Below are positions 17,658 to 26,594 of a stretch of DNA of 64,000 bases, piece after piece. Under the pieces are notes generated by a model. That model worked only from the letters and a program-made list of their open reading frames with translations. It was not told the origin of the DNA and searched no databases. The stretch's first letter is position 1. Each line of letters opens with the position of its first letter. Source of the DNA: UBA5018 sp947463165. Lineage in GTDB: Bacteria; Cyanobacteriota; Cyanobacteriia; PCC-6307; Cyanobiaceae. The stretch covers positions 186,001 to 250,000 of the forward strand of contig CALRTY020000001.1 in assembly GCA_943371245.1 (NCBI GenBank), read 5' to 3'. The position numbers were made by a program, and so were the translations under genes.

Positions 17658-18692
17658 ATGACCCTCAGCACCCGCAAACTCCCCGGCAAATCCCTGTTTG
17701 GACTTGCCTTGGCAGCAACCCTTGGGGTCGTTGGCTCAGCCACAGCTCTAGTTCAGAACAGCCTGGCGCAAACCAACAAAACAAAGACCGACACCGCCAC
17801 GATCGTAAAGCTCGATTACGCCTACTACAACCCGGTTAGTCTGGTGTTGAAGGAGAAGGGGCTGCTGGAGCAGGAGCTCAAGAAAAAGAACATCAAGGTG
17901 GAATGGGTGCTTAGCCAGGGCAGCAACAAGGCCCTGGAATTCCTGAACGCCCGCAGCCTCGACTTCGGCTCCACCGCCGGAGCAGCAGCCTTCATCGGCA
18001 AAGCCAACGGCAACCCGATCAAATCGATCTACGTTTTTTCCAAGCCAGAATGGGCTTCGATTGTGGTGCCAAAAGATTCCAAGATCCAGTCAGTGAAGGA
18101 GCTCAAGGGCAAGAAAGTGGCCGCCAACCGGGGCACTGATCCTTATATCTTCCTGCTGAGAACTCTCTACAGTAACGGTATCAACCCCCGCAGCGTTGAA
18201 ATCGTTCAACTGGCCCATGCTGATGGCAAAACCGCCCTGCTGAAGGGGGATGTGGACGCCTGGGCCGGCCTCGATCCGATCACTGCCAAGGCGGAGCTGG
18301 AGTCGAAGGCAAAAATCCTCTACCGCAACCCCAGCTTCAACTCATTCGGAGTGCTCAACGTGCGCGAGCAGTTCGCAAAACAAAATCCAGGCACCGTGCT
18401 GAGCGTGCTCAAGGCCTACGAGAAGGCACGCCAGTGGGCGATCAAAAATCCCGAGGGGCTCAAGCAGGTACTGATCAAGGAGTCCAAGCTCAGCGATGCG
18501 GTGGCCAGCCGTCAACTGGAGCGCACGGATCTCTCCAATTCCAGCATCGGCACCCCCCAGAAGGTGATCATCCTCGCTGGTGCCGATGTGCTCAAGAAAG
18601 CCGGCGTCATCCCCGCTGACACCGACATCCAGGTGGTGGTCAACAGCCAGATCGACCCCACCTACATCAACCGCCTCAAGAGCGGCAAGTGA
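17658..18692 (+). CDS. Sulfonate/nitrate/taurine-type ABC substrate-binding protein
   Basis: 344 residues with an N-terminal Sec signal (hydrophobic residues ~12-33, cleavage near SLAQT). Family elements include LDYAYYNPVSLVLKEKGLLE, WVLSQGSNKALEFLNARSLDFG, VPKDSKIQSVKELKGKKVA and LLKGDVDAWAGLDP. It differs clearly from the two SsuA-like proteins at 12104 and 21524, so it may bind a different ligand. The ATG at 17658 is chosen because the signal peptide starts there; codons upstream overlap the ATPase tail. Its stop overlaps the GTG start of the second permease, forming a complete second importer with the next two genes. Confidence 0.85.
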   Translation: MTLSTRKLPGKSLFGLALAATLGVVGSATALVQNSLAQTNKTKTDTATIVKLDYAYYNPVSLVLKEKGLLEQELKKKNIKVEWVLSQGSNKALEFLNARSLDFGSTAGAAAFIGKANGNPIKSIYVFSKPEWASIVVPKDSKIQSVKELKGKKVAANRGTDPYIFLLRTLYSNGINPRSVEIVQLAHADGKTALLKGDVDAWAGLDPITAKAELESKAKILYRNPSFNSFGVLNVREQFAKQNPGTVLSVLKAYEKARQWAIKNPEGLKQVLIKESKLSDAVASRQLERTDLSNSSIGTPQKVIILAGADVLKKAGVIPADTDIQVVVNSQIDPTYINRLKSGK

Positions 18693-19495
18693 ATCGCGCC
18701 CTTACGACGCTCCGCCTGCAGGCCGCTCAGTTGCTGAGTCGCAGCCGGGGCTTGTTGCTGCCTTTCCTGATCCTGCTGGTGTGGCAGCTGATTCAGGCCC
18801 ATCAGCTGCTGCCCACCAACCTGCTGCCCACCCCCAGCCAGGTGCTGCAAACAATCGCCAGCCTGGCCAGCAGCGGCGAACTGCTCGATCACGTGGCGAT
18901 CACCAGCTGGCGGGTGGTCCAGGGTTTTTTGCTCGGCGCCCTTACCGCCACGGCCCTCGGTTGTATCGCCGGCGTATCCCCCACGGCCCGCCACCTGCTC
19001 GATCCGCTGCTGCAATCCCTGCGCAACATCCCCTCCCTGGCCTGGGTGCCTCTATTCATCCTTTGGCTGGGGATATACGAGCCATCCAAGGTGGCGCTGA
19101 TTGCCGTGGGGGCCTTCTTTCCCATCTACCTCAGCCTGTCCGAGGCCTTGCTCAACGTCGACCGCAAGCTGGTGGAAGTGGGGCGGATGGCTGGTTTTCG
19201 CCGGCCGGAGTTGGTGCTCCGCATCCTGATTCCCGCCGCCTTGCCTGAATACATCACCGGTTTGCGGGGCAGCCTGGGCCTGGCCTGGATGTTTGTGGTG
19301 GCGGCGGAGGTGATGGGGGCCAGCAAGGGGCTGGGCTTCCTGCTGATCGATGGCCAGACCACAGGAAGGGCCTCGCTAATCCTGGCCAGCATCCTGATGT
19401 TCGCGGTATTGGGCAAGCTCAGCGACACCCTGCTCTGGTTGCTCTCCCACCGCCTACTGCTTTGGCAGGACAGCCATTCACTCCAAGGAGCCTGA
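18689..19495 (+). CDS. SsuC/TauC-type ABC transporter permease (second system)
   Basis: 268 residues, about six transmembrane helices, with SLRNIPSLAWVPLFILWLG and the EAA-type loop LVEVGRMAGFRRPELVLRILIPAALP. It starts with GTG overlapping the TGA stop of the preceding binding-protein gene (GTGA), a sign of translational coupling. It forms the channel of the second sulfonate/nitrate-type importer with the ATPase 25 bp downstream. Confidence 0.87.
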   Translation: MNRALTTLRLQAAQLLSRSRGLLLPFLILLVWQLIQAHQLLPTNLLPTPSQVLQTIASLASSGELLDHVAITSWRVVQGFLLGALTATALGCIAGVSPTARHLLDPLLQSLRNIPSLAWVPLFILWLGIYEPSKVALIAVGAFFPIYLSLSEALLNVDRKLVEVGRMAGFRRPELVLRILIPAALPEYITGLRGSLGLAWMFVVAAEVMGASKGLGFLLIDGQTTGRASLILASILMFAVLGKLSDTLLWLLSHRLLLWQDSHSLQGA

Positions 19496-19520
19496 ACTTG
19501 TTCCTCCAGCAAGCCTGAAC

Positions 19521-20261
19521 ATGCTGATCCTCGAAGACATCGCCAAGACCTACCGCAACGGTTTTACGGCCCTTAGCGGCATTGATCTGCGGCTGGACGC
19601 CGGCGAAAGGGTGGCGATCGTGGGCAGCAGCGGCTGCGGCAAATCCACTCTGCTGCGCCTGGTGGCTGGCCTGTCATCTCCCAGCTCCGGCCGGGTGTTG
19701 CTCAAAGGCTCGCCGCTGGTTCGCCCCAACCCCAGCGTCGGTTTTGTATATCAAGAACCAAGGTTGATGCCCTGGCTAAGGGTGCAGGACAACGTCGGCT
19801 TCTCCCTGCGCGGCCGTGGCAGCGACCGCAGCCAGTCGATCCGCTCCGCCCTGCTGCGGGTGGGCCTGGAAGCCTATGCCGATTACTACCCCAAGCAGCT
19901 CTCCGGCGGCATGGCCCAGCGGGTGGCCATCGCCCGTGCCCTGGCCCCAGCCCCGAACCTGATTTTGCTGGATGAGCCATTCAGCGCCCTCGATGCCATC
20001 AAGCGCACCGAACTGCAGAACCACTTTCTGAAACTGTGGGAGAGCGAGCGCCTATCCACATTGCTGGTAACCCACGACGTCGAGGAGGCGATCGTGCTGG
20101 CGGACCGCATCCTCGTTATGCATCCCTATCCCGGCCGCATCAGTGAAGAGGTGCGGGTGGATCTCCCCCTCGAAGAGCGCCGCTCAGCCGAGGGCTTCTC
20201 AGACCTCAAGCGGCACCTGCTGCGCACCCTCCGTCACGAGAAGCCTGAATCCACGCATTAA
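19521..20261 (+). CDS. SsuB/TauB-type ABC transporter ATPase (second system)
   Basis: 246 residues, usual size for the family. Walker A GSSGCGKSTLL, Q-loop VYQEPRLMPW, signature LSGGMAQRVAIARAL, Walker B LILLDEPFSALDAI and H-loop VTHDVEEA are intact. It lacks the low-complexity tail of the first ATPase. It completes the binding protein-permease-ATPase set at 17658-20261. The gene is convergent with a methyltransferase, with a 20-bp gap. Confidence 0.88.
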   Translation: MLILEDIAKTYRNGFTALSGIDLRLDAGERVAIVGSSGCGKSTLLRLVAGLSSPSSGRVLLKGSPLVRPNPSVGFVYQEPRLMPWLRVQDNVGFSLRGRGSDRSQSIRSALLRVGLEAYADYYPKQLSGGMAQRVAIARALAPAPNLILLDEPFSALDAIKRTELQNHFLKLWESERLSTLLVTHDVEEAIVLADRILVMHPYPGRISEEVRVDLPLEERRSAEGFSDLKRHLLRTLRHEKPESTH

Positions 20262-20281
20262 TCAGTGCCGCGTTAGTTAGG

Positions 20282-21112
20282 TCATTGGGCCGTCACCAAC
20301 AAAAGGTAGCGTTCCAGTTGGATGCCCTTCTCGGTGCGGTGCTCTTCCAGAGTGCGCTCGGCTGCCACCCAAAACTTCGTGGTTTGACTGGAGGAGAATC
20401 CATCCAGGAAGTTACCAAAGAAGGAGCTGGAATTCCACTCCAACAGGGCTCTGAGATCATCGAAGTGATCTACGAATGTGTGCGCCTCGATGCGAATGTC
20501 ATTGAAACCTGCCGCCACGAGTTGCTGATTGAGCAGCTCTTGATTCACCACATGGGGAGGCGTCAACAGACCAGCCGGCGCATCGCCTGCAGCCTCAGCC
20601 AGCAAAGGGGCCAATAACAGGGCCTGCTGGTGGGGACGATCGGCGATCCCTGTACTCAGCCCCAGCCGTCCGCCTGGTTTCAGCAGCCGCGCCAGATCGC
20701 TCAGCAATCGAGGCTGGTCGGGGATCCAGTGGAAAACGCTGTTTAGCAACACAACGTCAAAACTGGCGGCAGCGAGGGTGGCCAGGTCGCCTGAGCCACC
20801 TGGCTCGAAGCGCAGGTTGGCCCGGGGTTGGGAGCGGGCCAAGGCCACCCGGTCGGCCAGGGGTTCGAGGGCGAGCACTGAGCCGGTAGCGCCGACCCGT
20901 TCGCAGGCGAGGCGGGCCAGCTCCCCGGTTCCGGCGCCAAGATCGAGCAAGGATTCGCCCTCCTGTAGGGCCAGAGCATCCAGCAGCAGGCGTCCATGGC
21001 TGAACTGAGGGCCACTGGTGCGGGCGTAGGCCAGGGCCAGATCGGCGTTGTCGTGATTGAAGGAAACGGAAGTGAAGGAGACAGAAGCGTCGGTGCTGAA
21101 GGAGGCGGTCAT
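20282..21112 (-). CDS. Class I SAM-dependent methyltransferase
   Basis: 276 residues. Motif I is LLDLGAGTGELARLA, motif II VLALEPL, and motif IV FDVVLLNSVFHWIPD, followed by LLKPGGRLGLST; this is the methyltransferase-11/UbiE-like arrangement acting on small molecules. The substrate is unknown. The start at 21112 (MTASFSTD) is preferred; the open frame continues further upstream into the tandem-repeat array without protein-like composition. It is placed among sulfur-uptake genes but on the opposite strand, and is divergent from the lone binding protein at 21524. Confidence 0.75.
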   Translation of the reverse strand: MTASFSTDASVSFTSVSFNHDNADLALAYARTSGPQFSHGRLLLDALALQEGESLLDLGAGTGELARLACERVGATGSVLALEPLADRVALARSQPRANLRFEPGGSGDLATLAAASFDVVLLNSVFHWIPDQPRLLSDLARLLKPGGRLGLSTGIADRPHQQALLLAPLLAEAAGDAPAGLLTPPHVVNQELLNQQLVAAGFNDIRIEAHTFVDHFDDLRALLEWNSSSFFGNFLDGFSSSQTTKFWVAAERTLEEHRTEKGIQLERYLLLVTAQ

Positions 21113-21185
21113 GGGGTTCAGGGTGCTGCGGAGGAACCCAGGGCAGGTGGTTACCCTCCTAAACGGCTTCAGCCAAGAGTCATGT

Positions 21186-21423
21186 AATCGCCACCACCTT
21201 GTAATCACCACTACCTACCAATCGCCACCACCTAAAAATCACCACAACCTCGCAATCGCCAACACATTGCAATCGCCACCACACTACAATTAACATCAGC
21301 TTGTAATTGTCATTACATTCTGTTTGCCACCGGCCTTTGGTCCCCACTACCTTGTGGTTGCCACTACCTTGTGGTTGCCACCAGCTTGTGATCTAGATCA
21401 GCTTGTGATCACCACCACCAACG
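21186..21423 (+). repeat. 17-bp tandem repeat array, 14 copies
   Basis: Fourteen units in exact 17-bp register from 21186 to 21423, consensus RATCGCCACCACCTTGT, with no insertions or deletions between units. The first six are AATCRCCAC-type, later ones GGTTGCCAC-type and GATC-type, so sequence drifts along the array while the period stays fixed. It fills the region between the divergent methyltransferase and third binding-protein genes. No open frame of note runs through it, and 17 is not a multiple of three. Confidence 0.92.
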
Positions 21424-21523
21424 GAAACCTCACCAGGTGCAAATATGGTCTTGCCGTAGGCCCTCGGCCCGCTGAACTGCGAAGCGGACCTCCTGGGATC
21501 TGGCCCAATCTTGGCTGTTCACG

Positions 21524-22531
21524 ATGATCTTCAGCGCCCCCAAACACACCCGGTCCCTGAGCTATCTCGGTCTGGGTCTCCTGGCCAGCAGCGTGGTAAT
21601 CAACGGCAGTGCGCCGATCGGATTCTCCTCGCCGCTGGCAGCCCACGCTCAAACCAAGTCCCTGGTGTTGCGCATCGGCCACCAGAAATTCGATCCGCTT
21701 ACCCTGGTGAAATTCCGCGGGGATCTGGAGGCGAAGCTCAAGCCTCTCGGCGTCAGCGAGGTTAAATGGGTGGAGTTTCCATCGGGGCCACCGATACTAG
21801 AGGCCCTTAATGTGGGCAGCATTGATATCGGCCGTACGGGGGATACCCCGCCTGTGGTGGCCCAGGCGGCCGGCGTTCCCTTCGTGTACATAGGCACCAG
21901 CGAGCCAAAGAATAAAAGCTCGGCAATCCTGGTGAAAAAGAACTCATCGATCCAGAGCGTCGCTGATCTAAGGGGCAAGAAGATCGCCTTTGGCAAGAGC
22001 ACCAGCGCCCACTACTTCACGATCAAAGCCCTGCAATCTGCTGGCCTCTCCCTAAAGGATGTGGAGCCGGTCTACCTGGCACCAGCGGATGCCCGCTCCG
22101 CCTTCATCCAGGGTTCCGTCGATGCCTGGGTGATCTGGGATCCGTTCAATGCCGCCACCGCCGCTCAAAATGACGTACGAGTACTGCGCACCAGCGAAGG
22201 ACTGGTCAGCAACCGCGACTTTTATCTAGCCAACAAGAGCTTTGCCCAGGAAAACGCCGATGTAATCAAGGGTATTCGCAAGCAAACCCAGGTGGTCTCC
22301 CGATGGGCCAACCGCAATGAGGAAAAGGTGGTGTCCTTCTTCTCGCCATTGCTCAAGATCGATGCATCGGTGCTTAGGGTGGTGGTAAACCGGCGCGACT
22401 TTTCGTACATCCCCTTCACCCCCAAGGTGGTGGAAGAGCAGCAGGAACTCGCCGATCAGTTCTTCAAGCTCAAGCTGATCCCCAAAAAGATCAACGTGAG
22501 CGATGTGGTGGACAAGCAGTTCCTCAGATAG
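21524..22531 (+). CDS. SsuA-type sulfonate/sulfate-ester substrate-binding protein
   Basis: 335 residues with a Sec-type signal sequence (residues ~10-42, ending LAAHAQT). It shares with the protein at 12104 the blocks WVEFPSGPPILEALNVGSIDI, GDTPPVVAQAA, the DLRGKKIAFGKSTSAHY stretch and DARSAFIQGSVDAWVIWDPF, so the two are paralogues, and this one lacks its own permease and ATPase. It may serve one of the two upstream importers with different ligand preference. Its 5' region is the 17-bp repeat array, which may carry its promoter or operators. Confidence 0.87.
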   Translation: MIFSAPKHTRSLSYLGLGLLASSVVINGSAPIGFSSPLAAHAQTKSLVLRIGHQKFDPLTLVKFRGDLEAKLKPLGVSEVKWVEFPSGPPILEALNVGSIDIGRTGDTPPVVAQAAGVPFVYIGTSEPKNKSSAILVKKNSSIQSVADLRGKKIAFGKSTSAHYFTIKALQSAGLSLKDVEPVYLAPADARSAFIQGSVDAWVIWDPFNAATAAQNDVRVLRTSEGLVSNRDFYLANKSFAQENADVIKGIRKQTQVVSRWANRNEEKVVSFFSPLLKIDASVLRVVVNRRDFSYIPFTPKVVEEQQELADQFFKLKLIPKKINVSDVVDKQFLR

Positions 22532-22682
22532 GAGATTAAATCTGGGCCGGAACGTCACCCAACCATCGCGATCACGCAGGTTAGTTGCGCTGATTAATAT
22601 CGCCACTGCAGCTATATTACGGCAATTAGCATAAATTGTAATTGCTTCTCGACCTAGCTGGTGTTAATTCACGACGCCCCAA

Positions 22683-22708
22683 GCCCAGCCACAGCACCCT
22701 GGCTGGGC
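22683..22708. terminator. Perfect 9-bp hairpin between convergent genes
   Basis: GCCCAGCCA (22683-22691) pairs with TGGCTGGGC (22700-22708) around an 8-nt loop, between the stops of the third binding-protein gene (22531) and the phosphotransferase (22762). A transcription-stop role for either strand is plausible, but there is no strong T-tract. Confidence 0.45.
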
Positions 22709-22761
22709 GGGGCTTTGCAGCCATCACGCCCGGAGGAAATCGTGGCGTACCCCTATCTCGA

Positions 22762-23880
22762 TCAGCAGAGATTACTGATAATATCACGAATCTTCTTTTC
22801 CTGAGCCTCGACGCTCTCAAGCAATCGAAACTGCCCCAAGGCACGGTCTAGATTTTGACGGGCATGCTGGCATTTGAAATACGTATTGCCAGCCAGATAA
22901 TCACTAAAAAAGCGCAATCCAAGTTCAAAGGTGATCAGCCAAATTGCATCATAAAGGTACTCGATATCTACAGGAGTCAGGAACGGCCTGGCCAGGGGCA
23001 GATAACCCGAGAGCATGGCAGAACAAAGGTCGAGATCAAAAGAGACATCATCAAGATTGATGTATTCTTCTCCAGCTGGATTGCAGCCTGAGCGCAGGCA
23101 GTCGCCGATGTCATAGTGAACCAGCCCAGGCTTAACCGTATCTAAATCCACCAGGGCAACAGCTTGTCCACTCAACTCATCTATCATCACATTATTCACC
23201 TTAGGGTCGCCATGGATCGGGCGCTGAATCAGCAGCCCCTTTTCTTTGGCCTGCTCCAGTATGCTCACCCGATGCTGCCGGGAAGCCACAAACTCCATAC
23301 AGAAATTGCTGTCTTTGCAGCAATCAGATTTACTTGTTTGCAACAATTTTAGGTAGCTGCTTAAATAGGCAGGGGTGATGTGAAAACCCTCAAGGGTGTC
23401 GGCAAGCTTTTCGAGCAGTAAATCGTAAATTAGCCAATGAAAAGTACCTAAGGCACGGCCCACTTCGGTGGCGTGGGCAACATTTTGCACAGTGTCGAAG
23501 CTGCGGGCCCGATCCACAAAGGTGAGCATTCGCCATAGCTCGCTGCCTTGGCGCAGGCAGTAGCTCTCCGCCAGCTCCAGATCCGCTTGCCCCCCAAGCG
23601 TTGGCAGTGGCTGGGGCAGCAACCAACGACGGCCGGCCTCCAGCCCACCGGCCGCCAACCGGGCCTGACCATGGCGGCCTAACACCAGCAGGTTGGCCAT
23701 CACCAACTGCGGCTGCTGAAACACCTGGCTATTGAGCCGTTGCAGCACGTAACGCCTGTCACCAGCGCCAGTAACCAAATAGGTGGCATTGACGTTGCCA
23801 TTGCCCAGGGGCTGCACCGCCTGCACAGGGCCTTCAATCGCAAAGCCCTCTGCCAGGGCGACCAGGTCTTGGGGTGGCAA
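22762..23880 (-). CDS. Aminoglycoside phosphotransferase-fold kinase, NahK-like
   Basis: 372 residues of the APH/choline-kinase fold. The nucleotide loop is LGNGNVNATYLV, the catalytic loop HGDPKVNNVMI with the invariant Asp and Asn, and the metal-binding segment ALVDLDTVKPG, followed by DIGDCLRSG. This pattern resembles N-acetylhexosamine 1-kinase-type proteins rather than antibiotic-resistance enzymes, so a sugar is the likely substrate; this is an inference from overall resemblance. It lies downstream of pyrC on the same strand, 175 bp away. Confidence 0.75.
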   Translation of the reverse strand: MPPQDLVALAEGFAIEGPVQAVQPLGNGNVNATYLVTGAGDRRYVLQRLNSQVFQQPQLVMANLLVLGRHGQARLAAGGLEAGRRWLLPQPLPTLGGQADLELAESYCLRQGSELWRMLTFVDRARSFDTVQNVAHATEVGRALGTFHWLIYDLLLEKLADTLEGFHITPAYLSSYLKLLQTSKSDCCKDSNFCMEFVASRQHRVSILEQAKEKGLLIQRPIHGDPKVNNVMIDELSGQAVALVDLDTVKPGLVHYDIGDCLRSGCNPAGEEYINLDDVSFDLDLCSAMLSGYLPLARPFLTPVDIEYLYDAIWLITFELGLRFFSDYLAGNTYFKCQHARQNLDRALGQFRLLESVEAQEKKIRDIISNLC

Positions 23881-24055
23881 AGTGAGATCCTTGGCTGGAT
23901 GACCTACATTCTGCTACCCTCCAGCCGCAGCGGCATCTTCAGTCACCATAGATCCAGATCAGGGGCTGTCGGAAAGCGGGGCCTGGAGAGATCAACCAAG
24001 ACTGACTGCCTAAGTTGCACAATTTTGCAATATAAAAAATCAACCACCGCAGGCA

Positions 24056-25105
24056 TCAGGTCAATAGCCGCCAGGGCAGGGTTTCACCGGCATGAAAGGG
24101 AACTAGGCCAGCCCCATCGCCAGTGGCGCCCTGGAAGTTCAGCAGTTTTGGCACGGGTTGGGGATCCCGCACCAGGGTGATCTTGTCTGAATTCAGGGGC
24201 AAACCATAGAAGCGGGCACCAAACTCAGAGGCGAAACCCTCCAGCCTATCCAGGGCCTTTTCCTGCTCAAATACCAGGGCGTAGCTCTCGATGGCGTAAG
24301 GGGCATTGAAGATGCCTGCACAGCCACAGGCGGTCTCCTTGGCGCTGCGCTCATGGGGCGCGGAATCTGTTCCCAGAAAAAACTTTGGATTCCCGGAAGT
24401 TGCCGCCGCCCGCAGGGCTATACGGTGCAATTCGCGCTTAGCCACCGGCAGACAGTAGAAATCCGGGCGCAGACCGCCGGCAAACATGGCGTTGCGGTTA
24501 ATGTGCAAATGGTGGGGCGTGATTGTGGCTGCCAGGTTATCGGGGCCGCCGCTGACAAAGTCCACCGCATCCATGGTGGTGATGTGTTCCAGTACCACCT
24601 TTAGCCCTGGATGGCGTGCCAAGAGCGGCGCCAGGTGGTGTTCGATAAACACTGCCTCCCGATCAAAGATATCGATGTTGGCATCTGTTACCTCACCATG
24701 GATGAGCAGCGGCATGCCGATGCGCTCCATAATGGCAATTACCGGGGTAATCGCCTCGATGGAGCTTACTCCAGCAGCTGAATTGGTGGTGGCATGGGCT
24801 GGATAGAGCTTGCAAGCGGCCCATACCCCTTCGCTAAAGCCCCGCTCTATGGCCGCCCCATCGCTGGCATCGGTGAGGTAGGCGGTCATCAGCGGCTGGA
24901 AGCGACTCTCCGCTGGCAGGGCCGCCAAGATGCGCTGCCGATAGGCCTGGGCCGCCGCCGGCGTGGTGATCGGTGGGTTCAGGTTTGGCATCACGATCGC
25001 CCGGCCAAACTGGCTTGCCGTGGCCGGGGCCACCGCCTTGAGCAGGGCGCCGTCGCGCAGGTGCACATGCCAGTCGTCGGGGCGGCGCAGGGTGAGCTGC
25101 TGCAA
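24056..25105 (-). CDS. pyrC: Dihydroorotase
   Basis: 349 residues of the short (type II, E. coli-like) dihydroorotase, which cyclises N-carbamoyl-aspartate in pyrimidine synthesis. Metal and substrate residues visible are DDWHVHLRDG (HxH and Arg), VMPNLNPPITT, the carboxylated Lys in CKLYPAHATTNS, HGEVTD, VLEHITTMDAV and the catalytic Asp in LGTDSAPHE. Divergent from the sulfide:quinone oxidoreductase gene with 264 bp between. I see no riboswitch or attenuator in that gap. Confidence 0.93.
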   Translation of the reverse strand: MQQLTLRRPDDWHVHLRDGALLKAVAPATASQFGRAIVMPNLNPPITTPAAAQAYRQRILAALPAESRFQPLMTAYLTDASDGAAIERGFSEGVWAACKLYPAHATTNSAAGVSSIEAITPVIAIMERIGMPLLIHGEVTDANIDIFDREAVFIEHHLAPLLARHPGLKVVLEHITTMDAVDFVSGGPDNLAATITPHHLHINRNAMFAGGLRPDFYCLPVAKRELHRIALRAAATSGNPKFFLGTDSAPHERSAKETACGCAGIFNAPYAIESYALVFEQEKALDRLEGFASEFGARFYGLPLNSDKITLVRDPQPVPKLLNFQGATGDGAGLVPFHAGETLPWRLLT

Positions 25106-25369
25106 TGTGGGGCAATAAGCACGATCCAGCCAGCCTGACAGGTCCGATGCTCAAGCCCCAGCTGCCTTGAACGCTCCCAAGCAAGGCCCTGGCTGTGCGG
25201 GTGAAACCCCAGGGCTCAGCTCCGGGGCCGCTAGCCGCAGCGATGCTTGACGGGCAGCCCCGCTGCCATTGGCGAAAGATTCCCTGCAAAGTGGCCCAGT
25301 GCTGCTTCTGATGTGACTAAATCAAAGGCAGCAGGTCTTTGGTCGGCTCCCCTGCCGGCTTCACTTCCC

Positions 25370-26584
25370 ATGGCCCATTACCAGATCCTTATTGTCGGTG
25401 GCGGCGCCGCCGGCATCACCGCAGCGGCTCAGCTGAAGCGCGCCAGGCCAGAGTTGGAGATAGCGATCCTGGAGCCTTCCCAGCACCACGACTACCAACC
25501 GGGTTGGACCCTGGTGGGAGGTGGTGTGTTCAGCCTGGAGGAGACCCGCCGCCGCGAGGTCGATCTAATTCCCGCTGGCGTTACCTGGATCCGCGAGGCG
25601 GTGACCAGCTTTGATCCAGCCAGCAACAGCCTCAGCACCAGCGGCGGCAGCCGGCTCAGCTACGACGTCTTGGTGGTGGCCATCGGGCTCAAGCTCCGCT
25701 GGGATGCGATTGAAGGGCTGCCGGAGGCCCTGGGCAGTGGCGGCATCTGCAGCAACTACTCCAGGGCGATGGCCGCCTACACCTGGGAATGCCTGCGGGC
25801 TTTCAAGGGTGGCACCGCCCTGTTCACCTGCCCGCCGATGCCGATCAAGTGCCCCGGCGCTCCTCAGAAGATCGCCTATTTGGCAGATGATCTATTCAAA
25901 CAACGGCGGATTGCCGCCAAGGTGATCTATGCCACTGCCACTCCGGGCATCTTCGGGGTGCCCACCTACGCCGCACCGCTGCGGGAGGTAGTGGCCCAGC
26001 GGGGAATTGAGGCCCGTTACAACCACGTTCTCAAAGCGGTTCGCCCCGCCAGCCGCGAGGCGGTTTTCCAGGTAAACGATGGCGACAGCAGCAGGGAGGA
26101 GGTGATCGCCTATGAGCTGCTGCACGTGGTGCCGCCGATGGCGGCACCAGATGTGGTGGCCCAAAGCGAGCTGGCAGCGGCCAATGGTTTCGTGGAGGTG
26201 GATAAACACACCCTCCAGCATTTGCGCTTTGCAAACGTGTTCTCCCTGGGAGATGTTAGCGGCATGCCCAACTCAAAAACCGCGGCGGCAGTACGCGGTC
26301 AAGCACCAGTTGCTACCGAAAACATTCTTGCTTTTCTCGATCAAAAATCTCCAGTAGCTGCCTATGATGGATATAGTTGCTGCCCCTTAATTACCGGCTA
26401 TGGCAAAACAATTATGGCTGAATTCAATTACGAACAACAACCAACCCCTTCTTTCCCTCTAGATCCCACCAAGGAGCGCTGGAGCATGTGGTGGGTAAAG
26501 GTAAAACTATTGCCCTCGCTCTACTGGAATCGCATGCTCACTGGTGCACAGCATGAGCGTCGCTTCATGCCTTGGTCTCGCTGA
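25370..26584 (+). CDS. sqr: Sulfide:quinone oxidoreductase
   Basis: 404 residues of the flavoprotein disulfide-reductase-like family. The FAD motif is ILIVGGGAAGITAAAQL; cysteines expected for SQR appear in GGICSNYS and TCPPMPIKCPGAPQK, and a CC pair in YDGYSCCPLITGYGK. The closing KERWSMWWVKVKLLPSLYWNRML resembles the membrane-association segment of eukaryote-type (type II) SQR. It would oxidise sulfide to polysulfide and pass electrons to the quinone pool. The ATG at 25370 (MAHYQILIVGGG) is chosen because the dinucleotide fold begins immediately. Its neighbourhood with sulfonate uptake suggests sulfur handling, possibly detoxification. Confidence 0.85.
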   Translation: MAHYQILIVGGGAAGITAAAQLKRARPELEIAILEPSQHHDYQPGWTLVGGGVFSLEETRRREVDLIPAGVTWIREAVTSFDPASNSLSTSGGSRLSYDVLVVAIGLKLRWDAIEGLPEALGSGGICSNYSRAMAAYTWECLRAFKGGTALFTCPPMPIKCPGAPQKIAYLADDLFKQRRIAAKVIYATATPGIFGVPTYAAPLREVVAQRGIEARYNHVLKAVRPASREAVFQVNDGDSSREEVIAYELLHVVPPMAAPDVVAQSELAAANGFVEVDKHTLQHLRFANVFSLGDVSGMPNSKTAAAVRGQAPVATENILAFLDQKSPVAAYDGYSCCPLITGYGKTIMAEFNYEQQPTPSFPLDPTKERWSMWWVKVKLLPSLYWNRMLTGAQHERRFMPWSR

Positions 26585-26594
26585 TCTAGGCGTC

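Noticed and set aside
21186..21423. Could the 17-bp array be a CRISPR?
   Set aside because: Units are contiguous without unique spacers, units drift in sequence, and no cas genes are present. The same applies to the arrays at 27952 and 52790.
25106..25369. Structured-looking GC-rich sequence between pyrC and sqr as a cobalamin or other riboswitch.
   Set aside because: No conserved B12-box or other known core could be found; pairing segments are not consistent with a known class.
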